Shown piece by piece: positions 54,402 to 63,860 of a stretch of DNA of 64,000 bases. Every line of letters starts with the position of its first letter. Positions within the stretch are counted from its first letter, which is position 1. The position numbers and the translations under genes are program-made. The notes under the pieces were generated by a model. The model made no database searches. It was not told the origin of the DNA and saw nothing but the letters and a program-made list of their open reading frames with translations. The stretch is taken from assembly GCF_900105785.1 (NCBI RefSeq), contig NZ_LT629799.1, positions 2,294,001-2,358,000 on the forward strand, read 5' to 3'. Origin of the DNA: Microlunatus sagamiharensis (GTDB taxonomy: Bacteria; Actinomycetota; Actinomycetes; Propionibacteriales; Propionibacteriaceae).

Positions 54402-54872
54402 TCACTCGGGGACGACGTGGACGGCGGCCTCCTCGGCGCTGGCCGCGCCGCCGTCGATGCCGACGTCCTCGCCGATCAGGTCGGAGTCGGTGTCGAGGCC
54501 GATGCCCTCGTTGGGGTCGACCAGACGCCCGGCGCGGAGGTCACCGACCTCGCCGTCGTCGAGGTTCTCCTCGTCGGCGCGCACGGTGAGGTTGTCCTCC
54601 TCGTCGACGTCGTCCTCGGCGTAGGGATCGGGCTCGGGGATCTCCTCCGACAGCCGCTCGTCGAGCGTGTCGTGCTCGCCCTCGCGCAGCAGGACGGACG
54701 GCTTCTCCGGCGGCGAGTAGCCCTCGTCCAGGGCGTCGGCGACGCCGCGGTCCTCGAGGGTCTCCTCGGGCTGGATGAGGTCCTGGTCCATCTGGTCGGT
54801 GCCGTCAGGCGTCTGCTCGTACGGCTGGACGTCGGCCGGGTCGCTCATCGGCTCCGGGTTGGTGCTGGTCAT
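54402..54872 (-). CDS. DUF5709-type acidic protein
   Basis: A 156-residue, strongly acidic, probably largely disordered protein with ALDEGYSPPEKPSVLLREGE, SEEIPEPDPYAED and VGIDGGAASAEEAAVHV, which match the actinobacterial DUF5709 family. Function unknown. ATG 54872 follows CAGGCT and 7 nt, so it is probably leaderless. Confidence 0.75.
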   Translation of the reverse strand: MTSTNPEPMSDPADVQPYEQTPDGTDQMDQDLIQPEETLEDRGVADALDEGYSPPEKPSVLLREGEHDTLDERLSEEIPEPDPYAEDDVDEEDNLTVRADEENLDDGEVGDLRAGRLVDPNEGIGLDTDSDLIGEDVGIDGGAASAEEAAVHVVPE

Positions 54873-54879
54873 GCGCCCC

Positions 54880-54885
54880 AGCCTG
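54880..54885 (-). promoter_or_regulatory. -10-like box (CAGGCT) for the DUF5709 gene
   Basis: CAGGCT on the minus strand, 7 nt before the ATG at 54872. Confidence 0.4.
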
Positions 54886-54958
54886 CCATGAGCCCCGCTC
54901 CCCGCTCCGCGCACGGACGGCCCGAGGCTCGAGCCGGCGAGCCTGGTTGGCTGGGGTG

Positions 54959-55870
54959 ATGCGCATCTTCTTCACCGGCGGCAGCGGCAAGGCCGGGCAC
55001 CACGTGGCTCCCTTCCTCGCCGCCCAGGGGCACCAGGTCACCAACGCCGACCTCACCCCCCTCGGCCACCCCGACGTCACCGACCTGCGCGTCGACCTCA
55101 CCGACGCCGGCGACACGTACTCCGCGCTGACGGCGGTGCCGACGCAGGCCGACCTCGAGGACGCCGACCTCGACCTGACCCACGGCTCGGCCTACGACGC
55201 CGTGGTGCACTACGCCGCCGTCCCGCGGCCGATGCTGGTCAGCGACCAGAAGACGTACGCGACCAACGTCCTGGCGACCTACAACGTCCTCGAGGCCGCC
55301 ACCCGAGCCGGCATCCGCAAGATCGTCTTCGCCTCCTCTGAGACGACGTACGGCATCTGCTTCGCCCAGGGCGAGCGCAAGCCGCTCTACGTCCCGGTCG
55401 ACGAGGAGCACCCCGTCGTGCCCGAGGACAGCTACGCGATGAGCAAGGTCGCCGGCGAGGTGACGGCCCGCTCGTTCCACGCCCGCACCGGCGCCGACAT
55501 CTACGGCCTGCGGATCAACAACGTCGTCGAGCCGCACGAGTACGAGCAGATGTTCCCGCCCTTCCTCGAGGACCCGTCGCTGCGGCGGCGCAACATCTTC
55601 GCCTACATCGACACCCGCGACCTCGGGCAGCTGACCCTGCGCGCGCTCGAGACCGACGGCCTGGGGTTCGAGGTCTTCAACGTGGCCAACGCCGACCTGT
55701 CGGTCGCCGCGACCGCGCAGGAGGTCATCGAGCGCTTCTACGCCGGCGTCGAGGTGCGCAAGGAGATGGGCCGCGACGAGACGTTCTACTCCATCGACAA
55801 GGCCCGTCGTCTGCTCGGCTACGAGCCCGAGCACTCCTGGCGCGACGTCCTCGCCGCCCCCCGCGCCTGA
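54959..55870 (+). CDS. NAD-dependent epimerase/dehydratase
   Basis: A 303-residue short-chain-type sugar-nucleotide enzyme. TGGSGKAGHH is the NAD loop, FASSETTYG carries the catalytic Ser, and YAMSKVAGE the Tyr-x3-Lys pair. The exact sugar is unknown. It is convergent with the MocA-type gene and may belong to the sugar module. Confidence 0.87.
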   Translation: MRIFFTGGSGKAGHHVAPFLAAQGHQVTNADLTPLGHPDVTDLRVDLTDAGDTYSALTAVPTQADLEDADLDLTHGSAYDAVVHYAAVPRPMLVSDQKTYATNVLATYNVLEAATRAGIRKIVFASSETTYGICFAQGERKPLYVPVDEEHPVVPEDSYAMSKVAGEVTARSFHARTGADIYGLRINNVVEPHEYEQMFPPFLEDPSLRRRNIFAYIDTRDLGQLTLRALETDGLGFEVFNVANADLSVAATAQEVIERFYAGVEVRKEMGRDETFYSIDKARRLLGYEPEHSWRDVLAAPRA

Positions 55871-55903
55871 GGTCCGCGGGCCCGACCGGCGACCCCTCCA
55901 GCC

Positions 55904-57016
55904 TCAGCTGGACCACGCCTCCCGGGTCGTCGTGACCGGGGACCCGGTCCGGGCCGACTCGAGGATCGCCAGCGAGACCTGGTGGTCCTCGCAGGCCTCC
56001 TCGAGCGGGTAGGGCGCGGGCCCCTCGCCGCGCGCCCACGCCCCCGTGGCGGCGAGCAGCATCGCGACCGCGAGGTCGTCCTCCGACATGCGCGATCCGC
56101 GGAAGGGGTTGCGCCAGAGCACGCGGCCGTCGAGGCTCACGTGCTGCAGGTCGACGCCCTCGAGGTCAAGGTCGATGCCCGCCTGGCGGCGGACGAGCGA
56201 GGACGTCACGGGGGTGAACGCGTCGACGAGGCGGGTCACCTTCTCGTCGACGATCTCGCCGCGGGTGCCGCGCACGACGATCCGCCGGGCACGCAGCGGG
56301 TTCCACCACTGGTTGTCGGTGAAGTCGTAGAGCCCCGTGCGCTGCCCGCCGAAGTCGAGCGTGGCCAGCACGGTCTCGAGGTCCTCCGGCTCGTCGGAGC
56401 CCGACCAGCCGGCGGGGCTGAGCGGGTTGGCCAGCGGGCTGGTGAACGACTGCGCACGCACCTCGACCGGACCGCGGCCGACGCCGAGGAAGCCCCGGAT
56501 CATCGAGACCGCGTGGTAGAGGTGCGTGGAGCTCACCTGGACCGACGTGACGTCGCCGATCACGCCCTCGCGCACCGCGGCCATCCGCGCCGCGTGCTGC
56601 GGCATCAGCAGGTACTGCTCGGCCACCTGCACCAAACCGGTGCCGCCCACCGCGTCCCACAGCGCGCGGAGCCCCTCGAGGTCGGCGGCAGGCGGGGTCT
56701 CGGCGAGCACCCGGACGCCGGCCTCGGCGAGCCGGCGCGTGGTCGGACCCATCTCGCCCCACGGCACGCAGGGCACGACGAAGTCCGGCCCGGCGGCGAG
56801 CAGCTCCTCCTCCGAGCCGGCCGTCGGCACGCCCCAGGCGCGCGCGACCTCGGCGGCCCGGTCGGGGCGCCGGCTCAGCACCCCGGTGACCGTGAAGGCG
56901 TCGGGCGCCTGCCGGGCGAGCCGCGCGAAGAACTCCGAGCGCCACCCGGTGCCGATCAGGGCGAAGCGGACCGGCGTACGCGGCTCGCTCGTGGTGCTGG
57001 CTGACGGTCCGGTCAT
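55904..57016 (-). CDS. Gfo/Idh/MocA-family oxidoreductase
   Basis: A 370-residue NAD(P)-dependent oxidoreductase. The Rossmann start is RFALIGTGWRSEFFARLAR, with TGVLSRRPDRAAEV as the ribose loop, LAETPPAADLEG in place of the usual EKP motif, and THLYHAVSMIRGFLG carrying the catalytic-region His. It is divergent from the sugar ABC operon with a 193-bp intergenic region holding two palindromes. ATG 57016 follows CGAGGAGCG. Confidence 0.87.
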   Translation of the reverse strand: MTGPSASTTSEPRTPVRFALIGTGWRSEFFARLARQAPDAFTVTGVLSRRPDRAAEVARAWGVPTAGSEEELLAAGPDFVVPCVPWGEMGPTTRRLAEAGVRVLAETPPAADLEGLRALWDAVGGTGLVQVAEQYLLMPQHAARMAAVREGVIGDVTSVQVSSTHLYHAVSMIRGFLGVGRGPVEVRAQSFTSPLANPLSPAGWSGSDEPEDLETVLATLDFGGQRTGLYDFTDNQWWNPLRARRIVVRGTRGEIVDEKVTRLVDAFTPVTSSLVRRQAGIDLDLEGVDLQHVSLDGRVLWRNPFRGSRMSEDDLAVAMLLAATGAWARGEGPAPYPLEEACEDHQVSLAILESARTGSPVTTTREAWSS

Positions 57017-57058
57017 CGCGCTCCTCGTGTCCCTGGCCCACGCCGCGATCGGGCCGAG

Positions 57059-57072
57059 CCTGTCCGGACAGG
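57059..57072. promoter_or_regulatory. Perfect 14-bp palindrome between MocA-type and ABC genes
   Basis: CCTGTCCGGACAGG is an exact inverted repeat 43 bp from the MocA-type start. It looks like a dimeric operator; the regulator is not identified. Confidence 0.45.
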
Positions 57073-57112
57073 ATCGACCCTGGCTCTTCACTTCATCGAC
57101 CGGGTCTGATAA

Positions 57113-57137
57113 ACCTTCTTACAGTGAGTTAGAAGGA
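57113..57137. promoter_or_regulatory. Operator-like inverted repeat before the sugar ABC operon
   Basis: CCTTCTTAC (57114-57122) and GTTAGAAGG (57128-57136) are inverted with one mismatch and a 5-nt spacer, in a locally AT-rich patch. The placement 73 bp before the binding-protein start and the arm sequence are compatible with a ROK-type operator; the end of a probable ROK gene lies at the right edge of the window. Confidence 0.5.
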
Positions 57138-57209
57138 TAGCCGGCGAGCGGTCCTGCTCGTGCCCGGCGCCCCCACCTGCACGCCCTGTCTCGACGAGGA
57201 GATCCCGCC

Positions 57210-58580
57210 ATGAGCGACCCGACCACGCCTGCGCAGCCCGACAGCACCGCCGGCACCGACCCCGGGGCGGGCAGCCCCTTCCAGCGCCGGACCTTCCTGC
57301 GCGCGGCCCTCGGCGGGGCGGCGGCGATCGGCGCCGGGTCCTTCCTCGCCGCGTGCGGCAGCGACGCCTCCTCGGGCAGCAGCGGCGGCCAGAACGCCGG
57401 CGGCAACCCGGCGACCGTCCGGCTCTGGAGCTGGTACGGCGAGCAGGAGAACGAGTTCCCCAAGCTGATCGACAAGTTCCAGCAGGCCAACCCGAACATC
57501 AAGGTGGAGAACCGCCTCTTCGGCAACCCCGACCAGTACCTGCCGGCCCTGCAGGCCGCCGTCTCCGGCGGCGACGTGCCGGAGATCTTCGCCCCGCACA
57601 CCCGGGCCCTGACCTACGGCACCGGCGGCATCTCCGCCGACATCACCTCCGACATGTCCGACGTGCTGGGCGACGTCTTCGAGTCGGCCAACCAGGAGTA
57701 CTCGCTCGACGGCAAGCAGTACGCGATCGGCTGGATGGCGCAGACCTTCGGCATGTTCTACAACCCCGACCTGATGGCCAAGGCCAAGGTCGACCCGGAG
57801 TCGCTGGAGACCTGGGACGACCTCATCGCCGCCGCGCCCAAGTTCAAGGACGCCGACACCTACGGCGTCTCGATCAGCTGCAACCCGGGCACCAGCGCCA
57901 TGGACTTCTTCCTGCCGCTCATCACGCAGGTCAAGGACGACCCGACCTTCTTCCTCAAGCTCGACCAGGGCCAGGACGGCCTCACGTGGGAGGACCCCGC
58001 GGTCGTGGCGGCCCTCGAGCTGCAGAAGCGCATCGTCGACGCGGGCGTCTTCCAGCCGGGCGCCACCGGCACGTCGGGCGACCAGTGCGCGCAGATCTTC
58101 TACACCGAGAAGTCCGCGATGCTGTTCAACGGCTCCTGGAGCCCGCAGGGCTTCATCAAGAACGCCAGCAAGGACTTCGTCAGCAAGTACAAGGTCATGA
58201 AGAACCCGGCGATCAGGGCGGGCGCCAAGCACTGGACCGCCAACCAGGCCGGGGCGGGCTTCGCGGTGTCGGAGACGAGCAAGAACAAGGACGCGGCGAT
58301 CACCTTCCTCAAGTTCCTCTACGACGAGGCCAACTACTCCCCCACCATGAACAACTCGAACTCGATGCCGGCGACCAAGAGCGCCGCCGCCCGCATCGAG
58401 AACCCGGTGATGAAGCAGATGACCTCCTGGCTCATCGAGGGCGAGGGGTGCCCGCACATCCCCTTCGGCAACGGCACGACGGCGGCCGCCGACCCGATGG
58501 TGCAGACCTTCGAGGGCAAGGGGACCCCGGCCGACGTGGCCAAGCAGATGCAGGCCGCGGTCGTCAACGCCCGGGGCTGA
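57210..58580 (+). CDS. ABC sugar-binding lipoprotein (SBP family 1)
   Basis: A 456-residue binding protein. The signal contains QRRTFLRAALGGAAAIGAG with a twin-arginine motif and a lipobox ending LAACGS. VRLWSWYGEQENEFPKL, then FQQANPNIKVE, open the binding domain, and ETWDDLIAAAPKF is a family landmark. The neighbouring GH1 gene points to a beta-glucoside ligand. GAGGAG precedes the ATG by 9 nt. Confidence 0.93.
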   Translation: MSDPTTPAQPDSTAGTDPGAGSPFQRRTFLRAALGGAAAIGAGSFLAACGSDASSGSSGGQNAGGNPATVRLWSWYGEQENEFPKLIDKFQQANPNIKVENRLFGNPDQYLPALQAAVSGGDVPEIFAPHTRALTYGTGGISADITSDMSDVLGDVFESANQEYSLDGKQYAIGWMAQTFGMFYNPDLMAKAKVDPESLETWDDLIAAAPKFKDADTYGVSISCNPGTSAMDFFLPLITQVKDDPTFFLKLDQGQDGLTWEDPAVVAALELQKRIVDAGVFQPGATGTSGDQCAQIFYTEKSAMLFNGSWSPQGFIKNASKDFVSKYKVMKNPAIRAGAKHWTANQAGAGFAVSETSKNKDAAITFLKFLYDEANYSPTMNNSNSMPATKSAAARIENPVMKQMTSWLIEGEGCPHIPFGNGTTAAADPMVQTFEGKGTPADVAKQMQAAVVNARG

Positions 58581-58584
58581 CCGC

Positions 58585-59553
58585 ATGACCACCACGGCGA
58601 CCCCACCGCCCGTGGTCGCTCCGGGACCCGTGCCGCCGCCCTCCGGGTCGCGGTTCGGGTCCCGGCTCAAGCGGTCGCAGCGCCTCGCGGGCTACCTCTT
58701 CGTCCTCCCCACGCTGGCGCTGTTCCTCGCCTTCGTGGGCTGGCCGATCGTCCAGACGATCTACCTCAGCCTGTCGCGCTGGTCGGGCTTCGGCGACAAG
58801 ACCTTCATCGGCGCCGACAACTACACGCGCATGCTCGGCGACCCGGTCGCGCACCGGGCCCTGTTCGTCACGGTCGTCTTCACCGCGGCCACGACGATCC
58901 TGCAGACGGTGATCGGCATGGTCGTCGCCGTGCTGGTGAACATGGTCTGGCGCAGCGTCGGCATCGTCGTGCGCACGATCCTCTTCGTCCCCGGCATCGT
59001 GTCCTTCGTCGTGACCGGCGTGCTGTGGAAGCTGATCTACGACCCCAACGTCGGCACGCTCAACCGCATCCTGGGCTCCGTCGGGCTGGAGGGGCTGCAG
59101 CACACCTGGCTCGCCGACCGCGGGACCGTCCTGCCTGCGCTGATCGCGGTGGCCGTCTGGGGCGGCGTCGGCATGAACATGCTGATCTTCTTCGCCGGCA
59201 TCCAGGGCATCGGCCCCGGGCTCTACGAGGCCGCGGAGGTCGACGGCGCCGGACCGTTCCAGCGTTTCTGGAACATCACGGTCCCCCAGCTGCGGGTCGT
59301 CACCGGGATCGTGGTGAGCCTCGGCCTGCTCAACGGCTTCAAGGTCTTCGACCTGATGTACGTGATGACCGGCGGCGGGCCGAACCACGCCAGCGAGGTC
59401 TTCGGCACCTACCTCTACAACCTCGCGTTCGGCTCGACGTCGGGCGCGCTCCCCCAGTTCGGCTACGCGTCGGCCTTCAGCGTCCTCGTGATGGTGCTGT
59501 GCATCGTCGCGGTCGTCGTGCAGATGACCATCACCCGGAGGTCGGAACGATGA
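58585..59553 (+). CDS. ABC sugar permease (MalF type)
   Basis: A 322-residue membrane protein with six helices. It has GYLFVLPTLALFLAFVGWPI near the start and the EAA loop YEAAEVDGAGPFQRFWNITV. It starts 4 bp after the binding-protein stop. Confidence 0.92.
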   Translation: MTTTATPPPVVAPGPVPPPSGSRFGSRLKRSQRLAGYLFVLPTLALFLAFVGWPIVQTIYLSLSRWSGFGDKTFIGADNYTRMLGDPVAHRALFVTVVFTAATTILQTVIGMVVAVLVNMVWRSVGIVVRTILFVPGIVSFVVTGVLWKLIYDPNVGTLNRILGSVGLEGLQHTWLADRGTVLPALIAVAVWGGVGMNMLIFFAGIQGIGPGLYEAAEVDGAGPFQRFWNITVPQLRVVTGIVVSLGLLNGFKVFDLMYVMTGGGPNHASEVFGTYLYNLAFGSTSGALPQFGYASAFSVLVMVLCIVAVVVQMTITRRSER

Positions 59554-60458
59554 GCGCCACCCTGCGCCCGGCCCGCGCGACGTCCCGCGCGGCCGCCCGG
59601 ACCACGCCCACCAGCACGTCGCGGCGGACGGGGACGCGTCGCCGGCTGCCCTTCGGCAAGACGTTCGCGACCTTCCTGCTGCTGCCGCTGTGCGTGCTGA
59701 TGGTCTTCCCGTTCGTCTGGCTGCTGCTCACCTCGCTGCGGCCGCAGAACACGGTCTTCTCGGGCCCGTTCTTCCCCGAGTCGTTCACCGGGACCGCGTA
59801 CGCCACGGCGTGGACCTCGATCGAGTTCCCGCTGCACTTCTTCAACAGCCTCTGGATCACCGCGGCCACCGTGGTCGGGGTGACGGTCTTCGCGACGCTG
59901 TCCGGCTACGCCTTCGCCAAGCTCGACTTCCCGTTCAAGAACACCCTCTACCTGCTGCTGCTGACCACGCTGATGATGCCGGGCACGGCGTTGATCATCC
60001 CGCTCTACCTCGAGCTCAAGAGCCTCGGCCTGCTGAACACCCAGGCCGGCCTGCTGGTCCTCTACATCAGCGGCTCGGCGCCGTTCTCGATGTTCCTGAT
60101 GCGGGCCTTCTTCGCGACGCTGCCCGACGAGCTGATCGAGGCGGCCCGGGTGGACGGCTCCAGCGAGCTGTCGATCTTCGCCCGCGTCGTGCTGCCGCTG
60201 GCGCGCCCGGGCGTGGCGACGGTGGTGATCTTCCAGTTCCTGCAGACCTGGAACGAGTTCCTGATGGCCAACACGGTCCTGCAGGACACCGACAAGCTGC
60301 CGCTGCAGCCCGTCCTCTTCACCCTCACCGGGCAGTACTCCACCGACTGGCCGACCCTCACCGCCGGCCTGGTGCTGTCGATCATCCCGGTGGTCCTGGT
60401 CTACGTCCGCATGCAGAACCAGTTCGTCGCGGGCATGACCCTGGGCGCCGTGAAGTAG
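59550..60458 (+). CDS. ABC sugar permease (MalG type)
   Basis: A 302-residue membrane protein whose N-terminus is basic and Thr/Arg-rich. The EAA loop is EAARVDGSSELSIFARVVLP, and FVWLLLTSLRPQ ends the first periplasmic segment. ATG 59550 overlaps the preceding stop. No ATPase gene is in the operon, so a shared MsiK-like ATPase elsewhere is likely. Confidence 0.92.
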   Translation: MSATLRPARATSRAAARTTPTSTSRRTGTRRRLPFGKTFATFLLLPLCVLMVFPFVWLLLTSLRPQNTVFSGPFFPESFTGTAYATAWTSIEFPLHFFNSLWITAATVVGVTVFATLSGYAFAKLDFPFKNTLYLLLLTTLMMPGTALIIPLYLELKSLGLLNTQAGLLVLYISGSAPFSMFLMRAFFATLPDELIEAARVDGSSELSIFARVVLPLARPGVATVVIFQFLQTWNEFLMANTVLQDTDKLPLQPVLFTLTGQYSTDWPTLTAGLVLSIIPVVLVYVRMQNQFVAGMTLGAVK

Positions 60459-60543
60459 GCCCGCACCCCCCCCCGCGCACCCCCCAGCCATCCCCCTCGC
60501 GTAGCACCCCCCGTACGCAGACGATCAAGGAAGCAGCTCAGCC

Positions 60544-61332
60544 ATGCCCATCTCCACGGTGATCATCAACGCCACCGACGTCCGGCGCTCCGCCGACTTC
60601 TACACCACCCACCTCGAGGCGCAGGTCGTCGAGTCGGGCGACGACCGCGTCGTCCTCGACGTCGTCACCGCCCGGATCGAGCTGCGGGCGACCCCGGCCG
60701 ACGGCCCCGCGAGCACGTGGGTCCCCGACGACCAGCGGCGCGGCTTCCGTCACGTCGGCTTCAAGGTCGACCGGGTCGACCCGCGCGCGGCGGCGCTCAA
60801 GGCGGCCGGCGTCCCGTTCCACCTCGACCCCCTCGACGCCGAGGGCGGCGTGCGGATCTGCTTCTTCTACGACCCGGACGGCACCCTGCTGGAGCTCGTC
60901 GAGGGCGACCTGCAGTACGTCGAGGTGCTCGACGCCGACCTCGTGGCCGCCGAGCGCGCGCTCGGGGTGCCCGACCGGCCGCGCTTCGACCACGTCGCCG
61001 TGACCGTCGCCGACCGCGGCGCGACCGACGCCTTCTACGCACCGCTCGGCTTCGGCTTCATGGGCACCATCGAGCAGCCGCACGACCCGCGGGGGTTCCA
61101 CATCGGCTACCTCAAGTCAGGGCCTACCGTGCTGGAGGTGTTCACCTACGACGCCGGCACGCGCGGCCGCACCCCCCAGCCGGACGTCCCCGGCTTCGCC
61201 GCCGCGGAGGTCGCCGGGCTCGACGGCCCCCGCCCGGACGGCGCGGTCGCGCTGCCGGACGCCCCGGGGGGAGACCGGCTGACCGACCCCGACGGCCTCG
61301 TGCTCGCCGTCACCGAGAGGATCGACGCATGA
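60544..61332 (+). CDS. VOC-family two-domain protein
   Basis: A 262-residue protein with two glyoxalase/bleomycin-resistance folds. The first runs through VIINATDVRRSADFYTTHLE and ICFFYDPDGTLLELVEGD, with a Glu metal ligand. The second runs through RFDHVAVTVADRGATDAFYA and LKSGPTVLEVFTYDAG. It may act on a keto or aldehyde sugar product. Its stop overlaps the next ATG. Confidence 0.82.
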   Translation: MPISTVIINATDVRRSADFYTTHLEAQVVESGDDRVVLDVVTARIELRATPADGPASTWVPDDQRRGFRHVGFKVDRVDPRAAALKAAGVPFHLDPLDAEGGVRICFFYDPDGTLLELVEGDLQYVEVLDADLVAAERALGVPDRPRFDHVAVTVADRGATDAFYAPLGFGFMGTIEQPHDPRGFHIGYLKSGPTVLEVFTYDAGTRGRTPQPDVPGFAAAEVAGLDGPRPDGAVALPDAPGGDRLTDPDGLVLAVTERIDA

Positions 61333-62291
61333 CCACCCCCAGCAGCCCGGACTGGGTCCGCCCGCTCGGCGCCACCGGCCTCCAGGTCACCGCCCTGTCC
61401 GTCGGCGGCGGTCCGCTCGGCAGCATCCCGAAGCAGGCCGGCCGCGAGGACGCGCAGGACGACGGGGTGGCGCTGGCCGCACACGTGCTCGACTCCCCGT
61501 GCCGGGTGCTCGACACCTCCAACGGCTACAGCGACGGGGAGAGCGAGCGGCGCATCGGCGGCGCGATCGCGCTGCGCGGCGGGCTGCCCGAGGACTTCCT
61601 GGTGATGACCAAGGTCGACGCGCGCGGCCGCGACTACTCCGGCGACCGCGTCCGTGCGAGCGTCGCCGAGTCGAAGGAACGGCTCGGGCTCGACACCCTG
61701 CCGATGGTCTTCCTGCACGACCCCGAGTACTTCGACTTCGAGCAGATGTCGGCGCCGGGCGGTGCCGTCGACACCCTCGTCCGGCTCCGTGAGGAGGGCG
61801 AGATCGGCCACCTCGGACTGGCCGGCGGTCCGGCGCCGGAGATGCAGCGCTACCTGGCGCTGGGGCCCTTCGAGGTGCTGCTCGTCCACAACCGCTGGAC
61901 CCTGGTCGACCGCAGCGCCACGGCGCTCCTCGAGCAGGCCGAGCAGGCCGGGATCCCGCTGGTCAACGCGGCGGTCCACGGCGGCGGCATCCTCGGCAAG
62001 CCGGGCACCACGACGCAGTACGCCTACCGCGAGGCCGACCCGGCCGTGCTCGCCGCGGTCGACGCCATGGCCCGGCTGTGCGAGGAGCACGGCACGACCC
62101 TCGCGACGGCGGCGCTGCAGGCCTCCGTGCGCGACCCGCGGGTCACGACCACGCTCGTCGGCCTCAGCTCCCCGGCCCGCCTGGACAGCCTGCTCGCCTC
62201 CCTCGAGGAGGACCTGCCCGACGAGCTCTTCACCGGGCTCGAGGGGCTCCGTCCCGCCCCCGAGCACTGGCTGGAACCGCCGCGAGCCTGA
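61329..62291 (+). CDS. Aldo/keto reductase of the sugar module
   Basis: A 320-residue AKR-barrel protein with the tetrad Asp and Tyr in VLDTSNGYSDGESE, Lys in VMTKVDARG and His in VFLHDPEYF. It resembles the L-fucose/D-arabinose dehydrogenase-like group, but no substrate is proven. It is coupled to the VOC gene by an ATGA overlap. Confidence 0.85.
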   Translation: MTTPSSPDWVRPLGATGLQVTALSVGGGPLGSIPKQAGREDAQDDGVALAAHVLDSPCRVLDTSNGYSDGESERRIGGAIALRGGLPEDFLVMTKVDARGRDYSGDRVRASVAESKERLGLDTLPMVFLHDPEYFDFEQMSAPGGAVDTLVRLREEGEIGHLGLAGGPAPEMQRYLALGPFEVLLVHNRWTLVDRSATALLEQAEQAGIPLVNAAVHGGGILGKPGTTTQYAYREADPAVLAAVDAMARLCEEHGTTLATAALQASVRDPRVTTTLVGLSSPARLDSLLASLEEDLPDELFTGLEGLRPAPEHWLEPPRA

Positions 62292-62345
62292 CCCCCGGCC
62301 CGCGGCGCCCGCCGCGGGCACCCGCACCACCCGTAGGAGCACCTC

Positions 62346-63722
62346 ATGGCACACCCCGCCCTGCCCGCCGACTTCGTCTGGGGCACGGCCACCGCGTCGT
62401 ACCAGATCGAGGGCGCGGTCGCCGAGGACGGCCGCGGCCCCAGCATCTGGGACACCTTCGCCCGGGTGCCGGGGGCCATCTCCGACGGCACGAACGGCGA
62501 CCGCGCCGACGACCACTACCACCGCTACGCCGCCGACATCGCACTGATGGCCGAGCTCGGCTTCGGCGCGTACCGGTTCTCCGTCGCCTGGCCGCGCGTG
62601 GTACCGACGGGCACCGGCGAGGTCAACCAGGCGAGCCTCGACTTCTACCGCCGCATCGCCGAGACCTGCCACGAGCACGGCATCACGCCGTGGGCCACGC
62701 TCTACCACTGGGACCTCCCCCAGCCGCTGGAGGACCGCGGCGGCTGGCTGGTGCCGGAGACCGCGCAGGCGTTCGCGGAGTACGCGGCGCTGACCCACGA
62801 GGCGCTCGGCGACGTCGTCTCGCACTGGATCACGCTCAACGAGCCGTGGTGCTCGGCGCTGCTGGGTTACGGCAACGGCGTGCACGCACCCGGGAAGCAG
62901 GTCGGCAGCGACGCGCTCAAGGCCGCCCACCACCTGCTGCTCGGCCACGGGCTGGCGGTGCAGAAGATGCGGGCGAGCTCCCACGACTCGACCCTCGGCA
63001 TCACCCTGAACCTCTACTCCGTGCGCCCGGCCTCCGGCTCCGCGGCCGACGCCGAGGCCGCCCGGCGTACGGACGGCATGGGCAACCGCTTCTTCCTCGA
63101 CCCGGTGCTCCTCGGCTCGTACCCCGACGACGTGCTGGCCGACGCGGGCGTGCAGGAGTGGTTCGCCGAGCGCTCCGGCGACCTCGCGACGATCAACCAG
63201 CCGCTCGACTTCGTGGGGATCAACTACTACAGCCGCCACACCGCCGCGGCGCCCGAGGACGGGCGGTTCGCCGACCCGTCGATCCCGAGCGCGACGCCGG
63301 GCAGCGAGCGGGTCGTGCACGTCGACACGGGCGCGGACAAGACGTTCATGGGCTGGGAGGTGCACCCCGACGGCCTGCTCGACGTCGTCGCCATGGTCGC
63401 CGAGCGCTCGCCCGGCACGCCGGTCTACATCACCGAGAACGGTGCCGCGTACGACGACGTGGTCTCGCCGGACGGTTCGGTCGAGGACGAGGACCGGCGC
63501 CGCTACCTCGAGCTGCACGCGCAGGCGTGCGCCGACGCCGTCGCCGCCGGGCTGCCGCTGCGCGGCTACTTCGCGTGGAGCTTCCTCGACAACTGGGAGT
63601 GGGCCTTCGGCGAGAGCCGCCGCTTCGGCATCGTCCGCGTCGACTACGAGACCCAGGAGCGGACGGTGAAGCGCAGCGGGTGGTGGTTCCGTGACCTGCT
63701 CGCCGCGCAGCCGAAGGGCTGA
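62346..63722 (+). CDS. GH1 beta-glucosidase
   Basis: A 458-residue retaining glycosidase. The acid/base Glu is in ITLNEPWCSALLGY and the nucleophile Glu in YITENGAAYDD. FVWGTATASYQIEGA is the family start. There is no signal peptide, so it cleaves glycosides imported by the ABC system. The ATG follows GGAGCACCTC. The gene is convergent with the ROK-like gene. Confidence 0.95.
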   Translation: MAHPALPADFVWGTATASYQIEGAVAEDGRGPSIWDTFARVPGAISDGTNGDRADDHYHRYAADIALMAELGFGAYRFSVAWPRVVPTGTGEVNQASLDFYRRIAETCHEHGITPWATLYHWDLPQPLEDRGGWLVPETAQAFAEYAALTHEALGDVVSHWITLNEPWCSALLGYGNGVHAPGKQVGSDALKAAHHLLLGHGLAVQKMRASSHDSTLGITLNLYSVRPASGSAADAEAARRTDGMGNRFFLDPVLLGSYPDDVLADAGVQEWFAERSGDLATINQPLDFVGINYYSRHTAAAPEDGRFADPSIPSATPGSERVVHVDTGADKTFMGWEVHPDGLLDVVAMVAERSPGTPVYITENGAAYDDVVSPDGSVEDEDRRRYLELHAQACADAVAAGLPLRGYFAWSFLDNWEWAFGESRRFGIVRVDYETQERTVKRSGWWFRDLLAAQPKG

Positions 63723-63751
63723 TCTCCCACCACCCGTACACCGGGTGCCCT

Positions 63752-63850
63752 CGCACCCCCTGCCGCTCCTCGCACCCCTTACGGCTCCTCGCACCCGGTC
63801 TGCCCGGTGCAGGGAGCGACAAGGGGTGCAGGGAGCGCCAGGGGTGCCGG
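63752..63850. terminator. Long imperfect hairpin between GH1 and ROK-like genes
   Basis: The left part is built of CTCCTCGCACCC units and the right part of GGTGCAGGGAGCG and AGGGGTGC units. They face each other around GGTCTGCC near 63798-63805, giving about 40-bp arms with bulges. It is placed between convergent genes, as a bidirectional terminator would be. Confidence 0.5.
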
Positions 63851-63860
63851 GCGTACGCCC

